From: Cuspidothrix sp046080565
GTDB taxonomy: Bacteria > Cyanobacteriota > Cyanobacteriia > Cyanobacteriales > Nostocaceae
Direction of reading: 5' to 3'
Length of the DNA stretch: 12,103 bases
Assembly: GCA_046080565.1 (NCBI GenBank)
Contig: JBJTUF010000094.1
Coordinates: forward strand, 1-12,103
Made by a program: the position numbers and the translations under genes. The notes beneath the pieces are model-generated. The model had not been told where the DNA came from and did not search any database. It saw nothing but the letters and a program-made list of their open reading frames with translations. Of this stretch, positions 5,902-12,103 are shown piece after piece (the stretch's first letter is position 1; the number at the start of each line of letters is the position of its first letter).

Positions 5902-7428
5902 ATGAATACTAATTCCATTCGCAATGCTATAGTCGCTATTAGTGTGGTATTACTTCTGATTTATATTCTGATACCATCAATTAGACCACTTTTTTCATAT
6001 TTAGTAGTGATTGGACTTGTGATATTTACTATTAAATTAACACTGGATGGGATGACAATAAAGAAGAAACTAAAAAATGAAGTTGATAGTTTAGAGTCGG
6101 CAATTAAAAGAGAAATTAGTGAGTTTTATAATAAGTTTTATGAAACAAATAATAATAACCAACAAAATAATAATAACCAACAAATTAATAGATTGGCTCA
6201 AATTAATAGATTGGCTTTCATTGATCATCAATGTGCGAAAAATAATAGATTTCGAGCATGGGAACAGGAAAAACGTTATTATCAATTTTTGCCTAACTTC
6301 CTATTATCAATTGGATTATTTGGAACTTTTACTGGTATTACTATGAATCTATTTTTGATTGGTATTAATACCGGAGGAAAAATAGACATACAAACCATAT
6401 TACCAGATATTATTAGTTCAATGGCAATAGCTTTTGTGAGTAGCTTAGTTGCATTAGGTTGTAGTATGTTTTTGACTAAATTCCATCCTACTGCTGAATT
6501 GGAAATGGCAAAAGATAATTTAGTGATTTCCTTAGAACATTATCTTGATAATGATTTGTTGTTAAAACAAAATATTCCTACTTTAAGTGACAAAATTGAT
6601 GAATTGATAGCTAGTATTAATGGTTATGCCAATAACGTTAGTGATTTCCACAAATCTTTTCCTCAACTTACCATAGATTTCAAAAATGCTGTAACTGATG
6701 CTGGAAATACATTAACGACATCAGCTAATAATTTTGAATCTGTTGTTCAAAAATCTTCAGCTATCATGCAAATAGCAGCTAAGGCTTTAAGCGATGCTAC
6801 GAATAGCGCAACTGGATTAACAACCGAAATTTCTGATTTAATATCTTCCTTGAAGAACACAACAAATAATCTACAAAAATATACGACTAATTTAGATACT
6901 GTGGGTAAAACTTTAACTAATAACTCTAATCAGGTACAAGTTTTAATTGAAAGTAATGAAGAAAAAATGGTTGAAGTGTTGAACAGTATACTTGACAACT
7001 CTAAGGTAATTTTTACATCTACCCAATCATTGAATCAAAATATTACTCAAGTTACAACTTCTTTGAATGATCACATTAAAATATTAAACGATATGGTGAA
7101 CAACTCTCAAATGATTTCTTCATCTACCCAATCATTGAATCAAAACATTACTCAAGTTACAACTTCTTTAAATAATCATATTGTCCAAATAGATCAACAA
7201 AGTAAATTTTTGCGCGATTTAACTGCAATGATTCAAAAAGCTGATGTAAATATTAATCAAGTATCAGGAAATTTAGAAAAAAATACACCTTTGTTGGATA
7301 ATCAGATTAATAAATTACAACTTCTTAATAGTCAACTTAATGAAACTACTCAAGTTGTATACCAAGTTAATAGTAATTTGGCTGGATTATTAAATGCCTC
7401 TCAAAAATCACAGCAATCAAATAATTAA
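5902..7428 (+). CDS. ZorA-like MotA/TolQ/ExbB-domain protein with long helical tail
   Basis: The protein has 508 residues from the ATG at 5902; a TTG at 5833 in the same frame would add 23 and is less likely. There are two N-terminal membrane segments (about 9-25 and 30-47) and a charged cytoplasmic helix region containing two tandem repeats (NNNNQQ twice, then INRLAQ/INRLAF). Two more membrane segments follow: about 129-153, with GLFGTFTGI as in the MotA/TolQ/ExbB 'GLLGT' motif, and about 167-191 (SSMAIAFVSSLVALGCS). The remaining roughly 290 residues are Asn/Gln/Ser/Thr-rich and predicted helical, with regular leucine and isoleucine spacing typical of coiled coil. This layout (4 TM plus long tail) is that of ZorA in Zorya anti-phage systems, where five copies surround a ZorB dimer and the tail reaches into the cytoplasm. 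The next gene encodes the matching ZorB-like subunit. The motor role is strongly suggested; defence function is inference. Confidence 0.82.
   Translation: MNTNSIRNAIVAISVVLLLIYILIPSIRPLFSYLVVIGLVIFTIKLTLDGMTIKKKLKNEVDSLESAIKREISEFYNKFYETNNNNQQNNNNQQINRLAQINRLAFIDHQCAKNNRFRAWEQEKRYYQFLPNFLLSIGLFGTFTGITMNLFLIGINTGGKIDIQTILPDIISSMAIAFVSSLVALGCSMFLTKFHPTAELEMAKDNLVISLEHYLDNDLLLKQNIPTLSDKIDELIASINGYANNVSDFHKSFPQLTIDFKNAVTDAGNTLTTSANNFESVVQKSSAIMQIAAKALSDATNSATGLTTEISDLISSLKNTTNNLQKYTTNLDTVGKTLTNNSNQVQVLIESNEEKMVEVLNSILDNSKVIFTSTQSLNQNITQVTTSLNDHIKILNDMVNNSQMISSSTQSLNQNITQVTTSLNNHIVQIDQQSKFLRDLTAMIQKADVNINQVSGNLEKNTPLLDNQINKLQLLNSQLNETTQVVYQVNSNLAGLLNASQKSQQSNN
6148..6219 (+). repeat. Two consecutive 18-bp tandem duplications in the ZorA-like gene
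   Basis: AATAATAATAACCAACAA occurs twice exactly (6148-6165, 6166-6183; residues NNNNQQ). ATTAATAGATTGGCT follows twice (starting 6184 and 6202; residues INRLA). Both units are 18 bp and in frame, so they lengthen the cytoplasmic loop before the third membrane segment without breaking the gene. Slippage is the likely origin. Confidence 0.9.
7018..7182 (+). repeat. Duplicated 35-residue block in the ZorA-like tail
   Basis: 60-bp segments at 7018-7077 and 7123-7182 match at 56 positions; both start TCTACCCAATCATTGAATCA. The offset is 105 bp, or 35 codons, which is five heptads. The protein similarity extends further left (LNSILDNS against LNDMVNNS), so a whole 35-residue unit appears to have been duplicated in tandem. 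Confidence 0.9.
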
Positions 7429-7447
7429 TGCAATTTAACTTAAATAT

Positions 7448-8185
7448 ATGCCAAGAAGGAATAGAAACAGTGCTACCAGCGCGGAAACATTTACGATTTG
7501 GACTTCTTTTACAGATTTGATGTCCAATGCCTTTATGATTATTACATTACTGCTGTTGTTTTTTGTAGCTAAGTCATCAACAGAAACACCTGATGATCCA
7601 ATCTCAAAACCAAAAGATTGCAAACCAACAATTATTTCTCTTCCCGCAGAGAAATATAGTTTTCCATCAGGTAATGCAGTTTTACCGCAAAATTTGCAGG
7701 ATGATATTAGTCAAAAAGGTGAAGACGGAGTAATTTTAAGAACAATTGAAGAAAATATTGCTGAATTAGAAAAATGTGATAAACAGGTTGATGTTATTGA
7801 AGTAATTGGACACACTGATGGTGCAGAGGTAGAGGTTGGTTCTCTCCGTTCTCTCAAATGTGATAATCAAAGAGGAGGCAATTTAGATAAAAAACTAGAA
7901 AATGTATCAAAAGGAGATCAAAGTGTTGCTATTTTATGTCCTGGTTCTAATGCTGATTTAGGTTTAATGCGTGCGTTAGCAGTAGTTAAAGAACTGCAAA
8001 AGGCACAAAAACAAAAAAAATCAGGAAGCTTTAAACAACTACAATTTAGAGCATATTCATCAGCACAACTTCTTTTACCAAATGATCAGGGATTTGCAGA
8101 AAAAAATAGAGATCCTGACCCAAAACGTAGACGGATAGAAATACGTTTTGCACAGGTTGGGGAGTACGTTACACCCGGAAAATAG
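7448..8185 (+). CDS. ZorB-like MotB/OmpA-domain protein
   Basis: The protein has 245 residues and starts 19 bases after the ZorA-like stop, so the two are almost certainly co-transcribed. A short basic N-terminus leads to one membrane segment (about 24-41). At its start lies FTDLMSNAF with D23 in the position of the ion-carrying aspartate of MotB and ZorB. The outer part is an OmpA-like peptidoglycan-binding domain: VIEVIGHTDG (about 117-125), NADLGLMRALAVVKEL (about 168-183) matching the diaminopimelate-binding helix, and RRRIEIRF (227-234). About 40 residues separate the first two motifs, longer than in plain OmpA domains. Four cysteines (C58, C110, C138, C164) lie in the exported part and may pair. 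The protein would anchor the channel to the cell wall. Flagellar MotB is unlikely, since there is no motility context and the partner has a ZorA-like tail. Confidence 0.85.
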   Translation: MPRRNRNSATSAETFTIWTSFTDLMSNAFMIITLLLLFFVAKSSTETPDDPISKPKDCKPTIISLPAEKYSFPSGNAVLPQNLQDDISQKGEDGVILRTIEENIAELEKCDKQVDVIEVIGHTDGAEVEVGSLRSLKCDNQRGGNLDKKLENVSKGDQSVAILCPGSNADLGLMRALAVVKELQKAQKQKKSGSFKQLQFRAYSSAQLLLPNDQGFAEKNRDPDPKRRRIEIRFAQVGEYVTPGK

Positions 8186-8217
8186 TCCTTATCTTGATTT
8201 CACTTAACTTTAATCAA

Positions 8218-8302
8218 CGGAGAGGGGGAGATTCGAACTCCCGGAAGCTTTCACTTCATCCGATTTCAAGTCGGACGCATTCGACCACTCTGCCACCTCT
8301 CC
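8218..8302 (-). tRNA. tRNA-Ser (UGA anticodon)
   Basis: On the minus strand the acceptor arm GGAGAGG pairs with CCTCTCC. The anticodon loop is CTTGAAA (anticodon TGA) in the stem TCCGA/TCGGA. A long variable arm is present, and the T arm is GGGAG-TTCGAAT-CTCCC. The discriminator base is G, as expected for serine, and CCA is not encoded. It is 85 nt long. Its 3' end faces the ZorB-like gene, only 32 bases away. tRNA 3' ends are common integration points, but no second copy of its terminal sequence was seen in the window. Confidence 0.96.
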
Positions 8303-8360
8303 AAATTACTTGTCAGAATTGTACAACACAAAAACTGACAAATAACATCATAACATATAA

Positions 8361-9296
8361 TTACAGAATTGGCACTACTGAAAGCGAAGAATTATAGAAA
8401 ATTTCCTCACTAACCACCTGGAAGTCTTTACCCACCCAAACTAAAGCAGCTTTTGTTACCACTCCATCCTCTAGATCAACCAGAGAAAAATTTCGTAACT
8501 TGATACCATTTTCCTCAATAATCCGGGGGACAGTGGCAGCATTTAAGTAAATTGTTCCTTCAGGACTTCTAAACACAGCTTTTCTTTCCACCTTTTTAGT
8601 ATGGCGGAGTGTGCGGTGCATGTGTCCAAAGGTTACGAGAGAAACATTTTTCTTGAGGTTGAGACTTTGAGAAATCGCTTCTGCTAAATCTGGATCACCA
8701 AAATCACCGCCTAGAGGATGCCAGTCTTTACCACACGGGTCTTCCGGGCGATCGCCTAAACCACTTGGTCCATTGTGTCCTAGAAAAATAATATTGTCAC
8801 AAGTAACACTTTTTACTACTTCGACGATTTTATCTGCGGATTCCTCTAGAGTAGAGACACCATAACGTTCTTGACAAATTTCCGCAAATCTCCACTCATG
8901 ACCACCCCAAGTAAAGGGACGACCTCCCACTACAGTTAAATTCCACTGGGGAAAATCCAACTTACTATAACCGACATGGGCATCTCCAAATAAATCCAAT
9001 TGTTCTTGTACCCGGTCTTCCTTGGTGCGGTCATAAGGGCATTTTTTGCGTCCCCATTCAGTGGCCGAATACCAGGCATCGTGATTGCCCATTACTGCTG
9101 CTTTAGGAATATCTAGAGAAGCGATCGCTTTTACCACTTCCACCGACTCATTCCCAAAATCACCGACAAATAGCGCCAAGTCAACACCAAGCTGCTTGAG
9201 TGCTATACCGTCTTCTATTTCCCATTGGTCGTGAACATCGCCAATTACAGCAATTTTGACAGAATTTGGTTGTGATTGAGTTTTCTGACTGGTCAT
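8361..9296 (-). CDS. Calcineurin-like metallophosphoesterase (TIGR04168-like)
   Basis: The protein has 311 residues and all the metal-binding motifs of the calcineurin-like phosphoesterase fold: GDVHDQW (D20, H22), VGDFGNE (D46), MGNHDAW (N71, H72), LGHNGPSG (H174) and FGHMHRT (H225, H227). It should bind two metal ions and cleave phosphoester bonds; the substrate is not evident. The overall wording, including the Trp-rich GRPFTWGGHEWRF and RPEDPCGKDWHPLGGDFGDPDL segments, resembles the TIGR04168 group found in cyanobacteria and plants. There is no signal peptide, so it is probably cytoplasmic. It is divergent from nadA, with about 150 bases between starts. HIP1 sites inside it mark it as long-resident sequence. 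Confidence 0.9.
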   Translation of the reverse strand: MTSQKTQSQPNSVKIAVIGDVHDQWEIEDGIALKQLGVDLALFVGDFGNESVEVVKAIASLDIPKAAVMGNHDAWYSATEWGRKKCPYDRTKEDRVQEQLDLFGDAHVGYSKLDFPQWNLTVVGGRPFTWGGHEWRFAEICQERYGVSTLEESADKIVEVVKSVTCDNIIFLGHNGPSGLGDRPEDPCGKDWHPLGGDFGDPDLAEAISQSLNLKKNVSLVTFGHMHRTLRHTKKVERKAVFRSPEGTIYLNAATVPRIIEENGIKLRNFSLVDLEDGVVTKAALVWVGKDFQVVSEEIFYNSSLSVVPIL

Positions 9297-9395
9297 GCCA
9301 CTTTAAAAAGCCGTATATCTCCAGGATATGAAACTCCACACAATTTGGATATAAATTGGTCAGATCAATCTTTCCCTATTTTTGGTAAAAACTAC

Positions 9396-9401
9396 TATAA
9401 T
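9396..9401 (+). promoter_or_regulatory. Candidate -10 box upstream of nadA
   Basis: A perfect TATAAT lies 46 bases before the GTG start of nadA in the divergent gap. The segment about 17 bases upstream is only a weak -35 match, so this is a candidate. Confidence 0.4.
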
Positions 9402-9446
9402 TAAATTCACAAGGTAATAATTTGTAATAAAAAGCAGTTACTAATT

Positions 9447-10409
9447 GTGTTTACAACTACACTTAATCGTCCCCAACCAGGTAATCTACCATTAGATTTA
9501 TTCGCTGCTATTGATGATCTCAAAAAAGAACTCAATGCGGTAATATTAGCCCACTACTATCAAGATCCTGATATTCAAGATATTGCCGACTTTATTGGCG
9601 ATTCCTTACAATTAGCCAGAGCCGCAGCCAATACCAACGCAGATGTAATAGTCTTTGCTGGTGTTCATTTCATGGCGGAAACAGCCAAAATCCTCAATCC
9701 TGACAAATTGGTATTGCTACCAGATACCAATGCAGGTTGTTCTTTAGCAGATAGTTGTCCACCCAAAGAATTTGCAGCTTTCAAAGCTGCACACCCCGAC
9801 CATTTGGTAATTTCCTATATTAACTGCTCCGCCGAAATCAAGGCCATGAGCGATATCATTTGTACCAGTTCCAACGCTGTGAAGATTGTCCAGCAAATAC
9901 CCAAAGAACAGCCGATTATTTTCGCCCCAGATCGCAACTTAGGACGGTATGTAATGCAACAAACCGGACGGGATATGCTGTTATGGCAGGGTAGCTGTAT
10001 TGTCCATGAAACTTTTTCCGAAAAGAAAATAGTCCAGTTAAAAATTACACATCCTCAAGCGGAGGCGATCGCTCACCCAGAATGTGAAACCAGCGTCTTA
10101 CGTCATGCCAGCTATATTGGCTCTACAGCCGCCCTACTCAACTATTGTCAAAAAAGTCCTAGCCAAGAATTCATCGTCGCTACAGAGCCAGGAATCATTC
10201 ACCAGATGCAAAAACTAGCACCGGGTAAACACTTTATTCCCGCACCACCCCAAAGTGATTGCAACTGTAACGAATGTCCATTTATGCGGCTAAATACCCT
10301 AGAAAAATTGTATTTAGCCATGAAAAACCGCACTCCAGAAATTACCTTACCAGAACAAATCCGCATAGCCGCACTGCAACCCATGGAAAGAATGTTAGAA
10401 ATGAGTTAG
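9447..10409 (+). CDS. nadA: Quinolinate synthase NadA
   Basis: The protein has 320 residues. It condenses iminoaspartate (made by NadB) with dihydroxyacetone phosphate to give quinolinate in de novo NAD synthesis, in the cytoplasm. Family motifs are plain: AVILAHYYQ (31-39), ADFIGDSLQLA (47-57), VIVFAGVHFMAETAKIL (67-83), PDTNAGCSLADSC (92-104), SCIVHE (183-188) and CNECPFM (274-280). The [4Fe-4S]-ligating cysteines are expected at C98, C184 and C277. C272 and C274 are extra cysteines beside the last one. The start is the GTG at 9447 (protein start FTTTLNRPQ), which gives the usual cyanobacterial length; no ATG lies nearby in frame. It is a single gene here, with no nadB or nadC in the window. 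Confidence 0.97.
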   Translation: MFTTTLNRPQPGNLPLDLFAAIDDLKKELNAVILAHYYQDPDIQDIADFIGDSLQLARAAANTNADVIVFAGVHFMAETAKILNPDKLVLLPDTNAGCSLADSCPPKEFAAFKAAHPDHLVISYINCSAEIKAMSDIICTSSNAVKIVQQIPKEQPIIFAPDRNLGRYVMQQTGRDMLLWQGSCIVHETFSEKKIVQLKITHPQAEAIAHPECETSVLRHASYIGSTAALLNYCQKSPSQEFIVATEPGIIHQMQKLAPGKHFIPAPPQSDCNCNECPFMRLNTLEKLYLAMKNRTPEITLPEQIRIAALQPMERMLEMS

Positions 10410-10413
10410 GCAC

Positions 10414-10444
10414 GTAGGGGCAAACCCCCCGTGGTTGCCCCTAC
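10414..10444. terminator. Long hairpin after nadA (repeat-type)
   Basis: GTAGGGGCAA (10414-10423) is perfectly complementary to TTGCCCCTAC (10435-10444), and the pairing extends inward with one bulged A. Sequences with this GTAGGGGC core are common dispersed hairpins in cyanobacteria. It sits between the convergent ends of nadA and the next gene and may serve both as a terminator. Short direct repeats (AACCGTC twice, 10446-10459) follow. Confidence 0.6.
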
Positions 10445-10501
10445 AAACCGTCAACCGTCAACAGTTAACATAACTATAGTTTTCTTTATCAAATATTCAA
10501 T

Positions 10502-11389
10502 TTAGGATTGACTTTTCTCCGCTTCTTTTTGGGCAGCCTCACTGAACTTTTTATACAACTTCATTCTAATCTGTGCCTCTTGATAGCGGCTGTGACTAGG
10601 TGACACCTGACTCATTAAATCAGAAGCTCGTTGCCAAGTCGCAGCTAATTCCAACCACTGAGTTGAAGTCATAGCTGTTTTACCCCCAGCAGTAGCTTGG
10701 TTAGCCAGTCGTACAGAGGCAGAAAATGGATCATCCGATGGAGTAGAAACAGTTTGACTACCAGAACTATTTGATAATTCTGACTGTCTCTGATTAGCTG
10801 TTGAAGAAGATTGAGAAGCTAATGGTAAAAGATTTTTTAGAGTATTACTTGATTTACCATCCAACAGTAAAAACAGTAAAATTACTGAAGACAACCCAAA
10901 AACTCCTATCAAGAAAGTTTTGATCGAAAATTTCCCTTTATCTTGATTCTTTATTAAAGATTGCGGTTGCGATAAAATAGGTTTTCTAACTTTTTTAGTA
11001 GCTTCAGTCAAATCTGGAATTAATCGCTCCAAGAAATTTGGCTGAGTGAGAATAATTTCCTGTGACCATAGCAACTGATTTTCTGGGTCACGGTGAATTT
11101 CCTCTAACCAGAGAAGTTGTTCTTCACGCACAATTCGACTATTGATATTAACTCGGCGAATACTGCGTGGAGTCAGAAACTGCAAAATTTCCTGAATTTT
11201 TGGCACTAAAGTAGATTGTTCCAGTTGTTCTACTGTAGCGGCTTCACACAAAAGTTGTAATACACCATCGGCAAAAACGGCTCTAGTTCTGACACCAGAC
11301 AAAACTAGCTTTTCGTTTAAGACTTGAATTATTGCGGCAACGCTGCCCTGGCGAGCTTGCCAAGTGATATCATTTATCCGATCTACCAT
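10502..11389 (-). CDS. Cyanobacterial single-pass membrane protein of unknown function
   Basis: The protein has 295 residues. An N-terminal soluble domain (about 1-115) includes ARQGSVAAIIQVLNEKL and TPRSIRRVNINSRIVREEQLLWLEEI. I associate this type of domain with uncharacterised cyanobacterial proteins, but cannot name its function. A basic Gln/Lys linker leads to one membrane segment (about 157-177). A Ser/Thr/Gln-rich low-complexity stretch (about 178-220) follows, then a helical C-terminal domain (about 222-295) with TPR-like wording (WLELAATWQRASDLMSQV, SRYQEAQIRMKLYKKF). The positive-inside rule puts the N-terminal domain in the cytoplasm. The ATG at 11389 is the only reasonable start. 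It converges with nadA and shows no operon partner. Confidence 0.75.
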   Translation of the reverse strand: MVDRINDITWQARQGSVAAIIQVLNEKLVLSGVRTRAVFADGVLQLLCEAATVEQLEQSTLVPKIQEILQFLTPRSIRRVNINSRIVREEQLLWLEEIHRDPENQLLWSQEIILTQPNFLERLIPDLTEATKKVRKPILSQPQSLIKNQDKGKFSIKTFLIGVFGLSSVILLFLLLDGKSSNTLKNLLPLASQSSSTANQRQSELSNSSGSQTVSTPSDDPFSASVRLANQATAGGKTAMTSTQWLELAATWQRASDLMSQVSPSHSRYQEAQIRMKLYKKFSEAAQKEAEKSQS

Positions 11390-11465
11390 TTGATTTTTAG
11401 TAATAGCTTCACACCCTGACCCGTGAACTAACTTAACCTAAGTTGATGTTTATTTGAATTTAAGC

Positions 11466-11493
11466 TGGTAATTGGTAATTGGTAATTGGTAAT
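11466..11493. repeat. Heptamer tandem repeat (STRR-type), TGGTAAT x4
   Basis: Four perfect copies of TGGTAAT are followed by decayed ones (TAGCAAT, then TTGGTAAAT near 11507). Seven-base tandem repeats of this kind (STRR) are typical of heterocyst-forming cyanobacteria and lie in non-coding DNA. Confidence 0.9.
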
Positions 11494-11597
11494 TAGCAAT
11501 AAGAAATTGGTAAATAATATTACTTTATACTGATAAGCCCTTCCGCAACAGAGTAACACTTGCGTCAAAAGGATATAATTGCGTTGCTTCTTTCTAA

Positions 11598-11659
11598 GTC
11601 CTAATATGTGGCTGTAGCCACGATGATTAGGACATGATTTATCCTTGAAACCTAATCAT
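11598..11659 (+). promoter_or_regulatory. Two mutually exclusive hairpins (possible leader structure)
   Basis: Hairpin 1: GTCCTAAT (11598-11605) pairs with ATTAGGAC (11626-11633), with inner GTGGCT/AGCCAC (11608-11613/11616-11621). Hairpin 2: ATGATTAGG (11623-11631) pairs perfectly with CCTAATCAT (11651-11659). The ATTAGG arm is shared, so only one can form at a time. They lie 110-170 bases before the signal-peptide gene remnant, where an RNA leader would be. Confidence 0.4.
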
Positions 11660-11768
11660 AGCAAAGTTTTTACTATTGCCTTTTGCAAGAAAGCCTCTTG
11701 CCTTCTGCTATATAAGGATAAGAATAGCTAAAATGCCCCATTTAATGTGCCATCTACCATATCTTCTT

Positions 11769-11861
11769 ATGAAAGCTCAAAAATCATCACTCTTTCTGCG
11801 GAATGTTGCCATCTGTGCTTTGACAACCATAGTGTCCAGCACTCTGCTATCTTTTGCCTGA
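11769..11861 (+). pseudogene. Signal-peptide-only remnant of an exported protein gene
   Basis: The ATG at 11769 opens 30 codons that form a typical Sec signal peptide: basic start MKAQKSS, then a hydrophobic core from VAICALTT to LLSFA. A TGA (11859-11861) comes exactly where the cleavage site and mature protein should begin. A transposase gene starts about 100 bases on, so the gene was most likely cut by that insertion sequence. The mature protein would resume beyond the window. The frame is also open upstream (ATGs at 11733 and 11748, TTG at 11676), but the start at 11769 gives the best signal peptide. What the full protein does cannot be told. Confidence 0.6.
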
Positions 11862-12103
11862 CAGGGGGACAAGAAGGAGAAAAAGCTTATGTAGTAAGAG
11901 ATACAGAATGTGGGAGCAAAAAAAGATAAGTAATAAATAGTAAATATGAACTAACAGAGTAGAATGATAAGTGAAATATACCAGAAAGTGTTAGAAAATG
12001 AACTGGGAAGAGCCAGATATCTACTTCTGTTAATAATGGTGGGAACATTGCAAATAGTGAAGCAAGCAAAGTTAGAAATATTAGCAGAAGCCCTACCCAT
12101 ACC
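11862..12103 (+). mobile_element. Left part of an IS4-type insertion sequence, cut by window end
   Basis: From about 11862 (TGACAGGGGGACAAGAAGGA) the sequence is a short non-coding lead, then a transposase start. The left boundary is inferred from the abrupt end of the preceding signal-peptide frame. The matching right end lies outside the window, so inverted repeats cannot be checked. Confidence 0.6.
11964..12103 (+). CDS. IS4-family-like transposase, N-terminal part
   Basis: The ATG at 11964 opens a frame that is uninterrupted to the window edge (46 codons). The residues (MISEIYQKVLENELGRARYL, then KQAKLEILAEALPIP) resemble the N-terminal helical domain of cyanobacterial IS4-family transposases, which often begin with an 'IYQ..L...L..A.YLLL' helix followed by 'LE.LA..LPIP'. 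The DDE catalytic core would lie beyond the window. It is unrelated to the IS1634-type transposase at 3142. Confidence 0.75.
   Translation, partial: MISEIYQKVLENELGRARYLLLLIMVGTLQIVKQAKLEILAEALPI

Larger units (their letters stand above)
11390..11768. other. Non-coding stretch with repeats and alternative hairpins
   Basis: About 380 bases lie between two oppositely oriented genes. It holds the heptamer repeats and the two competing hairpins listed separately. The rest is AT-rich with no convincing gene; in-frame alternatives reaching upstream of 11769 lack coding character. Confidence 0.5.

Noticed and set aside
7448..8185. Flagellar MotB or TolR/ExbD identity for the ZorB-like protein
   Set aside because: TolR and ExbD lack an OmpA domain, and a flagellar role does not fit a cyanobacterium; the long-tailed partner points to ZorAB.
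8194..8397. Plus-strand open frame across the tRNA
   Set aside because: It overlaps the tRNA gene on the other strand and the phosphoesterase end, and resembles no protein.
11466..11493. Heptamer repeats as a possible CRISPR or iteron array
   Set aside because: The unit is only 7 bp with no spacers, and no replication or Cas gene is nearby; it fits known STRR repeats.
11903..11916. GAATGTGGG near 11909, similar to the end of the IS1634-type inverted repeat
   Set aside because: Only nine bases match, the rest of the 28-bp repeat is absent, and it lies inside the lead of a different IS.

Overview
The window looks like part of a filamentous, Nostocales-type cyanobacterial chromosome. It is AT-rich. 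Scattered copies of the HIP1 octamer GCGATCGC lie in the housekeeping genes (near 1740, 1983, 8748, 9121 and 10065). There is a heptamer tandem repeat of the STRR type, and several proteins resemble cyanobacterial families: a CheA-hybrid-type receiver, a TIGR04168-like phosphoesterase and NadA.

Left part (1-2530): the C-terminal receiver domain of what was probably a CheA-type hybrid kinase, with its in-frame linker cut by a stop codon. A palindrome-containing spacer follows, then an exported M16-family protein that has lost the zinc motif but keeps the R/Y motif of the non-catalytic partner subunit. A GC-rich hairpin ends this block.

Middle (2530-4540): a small VapB/antitoxin-like gene on the minus strand is split by a 1475-bp IS1634-type insertion sequence. 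The element has 28-bp terminal inverted repeats and a 6-bp target duplication. Removing it with one copy of the duplication restores an 89-codon reading frame. The element is itself defective: its transposase has a large internal deletion with a frameshift.

Accessory block (4711-8185): a membrane-anchored Ser/Thr kinase is transcribed divergently from a two-gene unit. The first gene encodes a MotA/TolQ/ZorA-like channel protein with a long helical tail. The second encodes a MotB/ZorB-like protein with one membrane segment, a channel aspartate and an OmpA-like peptidoglycan-binding domain. Together they resemble the ZorAB motor of Zorya anti-phage systems, but no ZorC, ZorD, ZorE, ZorF or ZorG effector is present. 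A kinase sits where another partner might be expected. The block ends 32 bp from the 3' end of a tRNA-Ser(UGA) gene, and no HIP1 site was seen between 1990 and 8748. This is the best candidate in the window for an undescribed system.

Right part (8361-12103): a calcineurin-like phosphoesterase (minus) is divergent from nadA (plus, quinolinate synthase). A cyanobacterial membrane protein of unknown function follows on the minus strand. A non-coding stretch holds heptamer repeats and mutually exclusive hairpins. Last come a signal-peptide-only gene remnant and the start of an IS4-type transposase that runs off the window.
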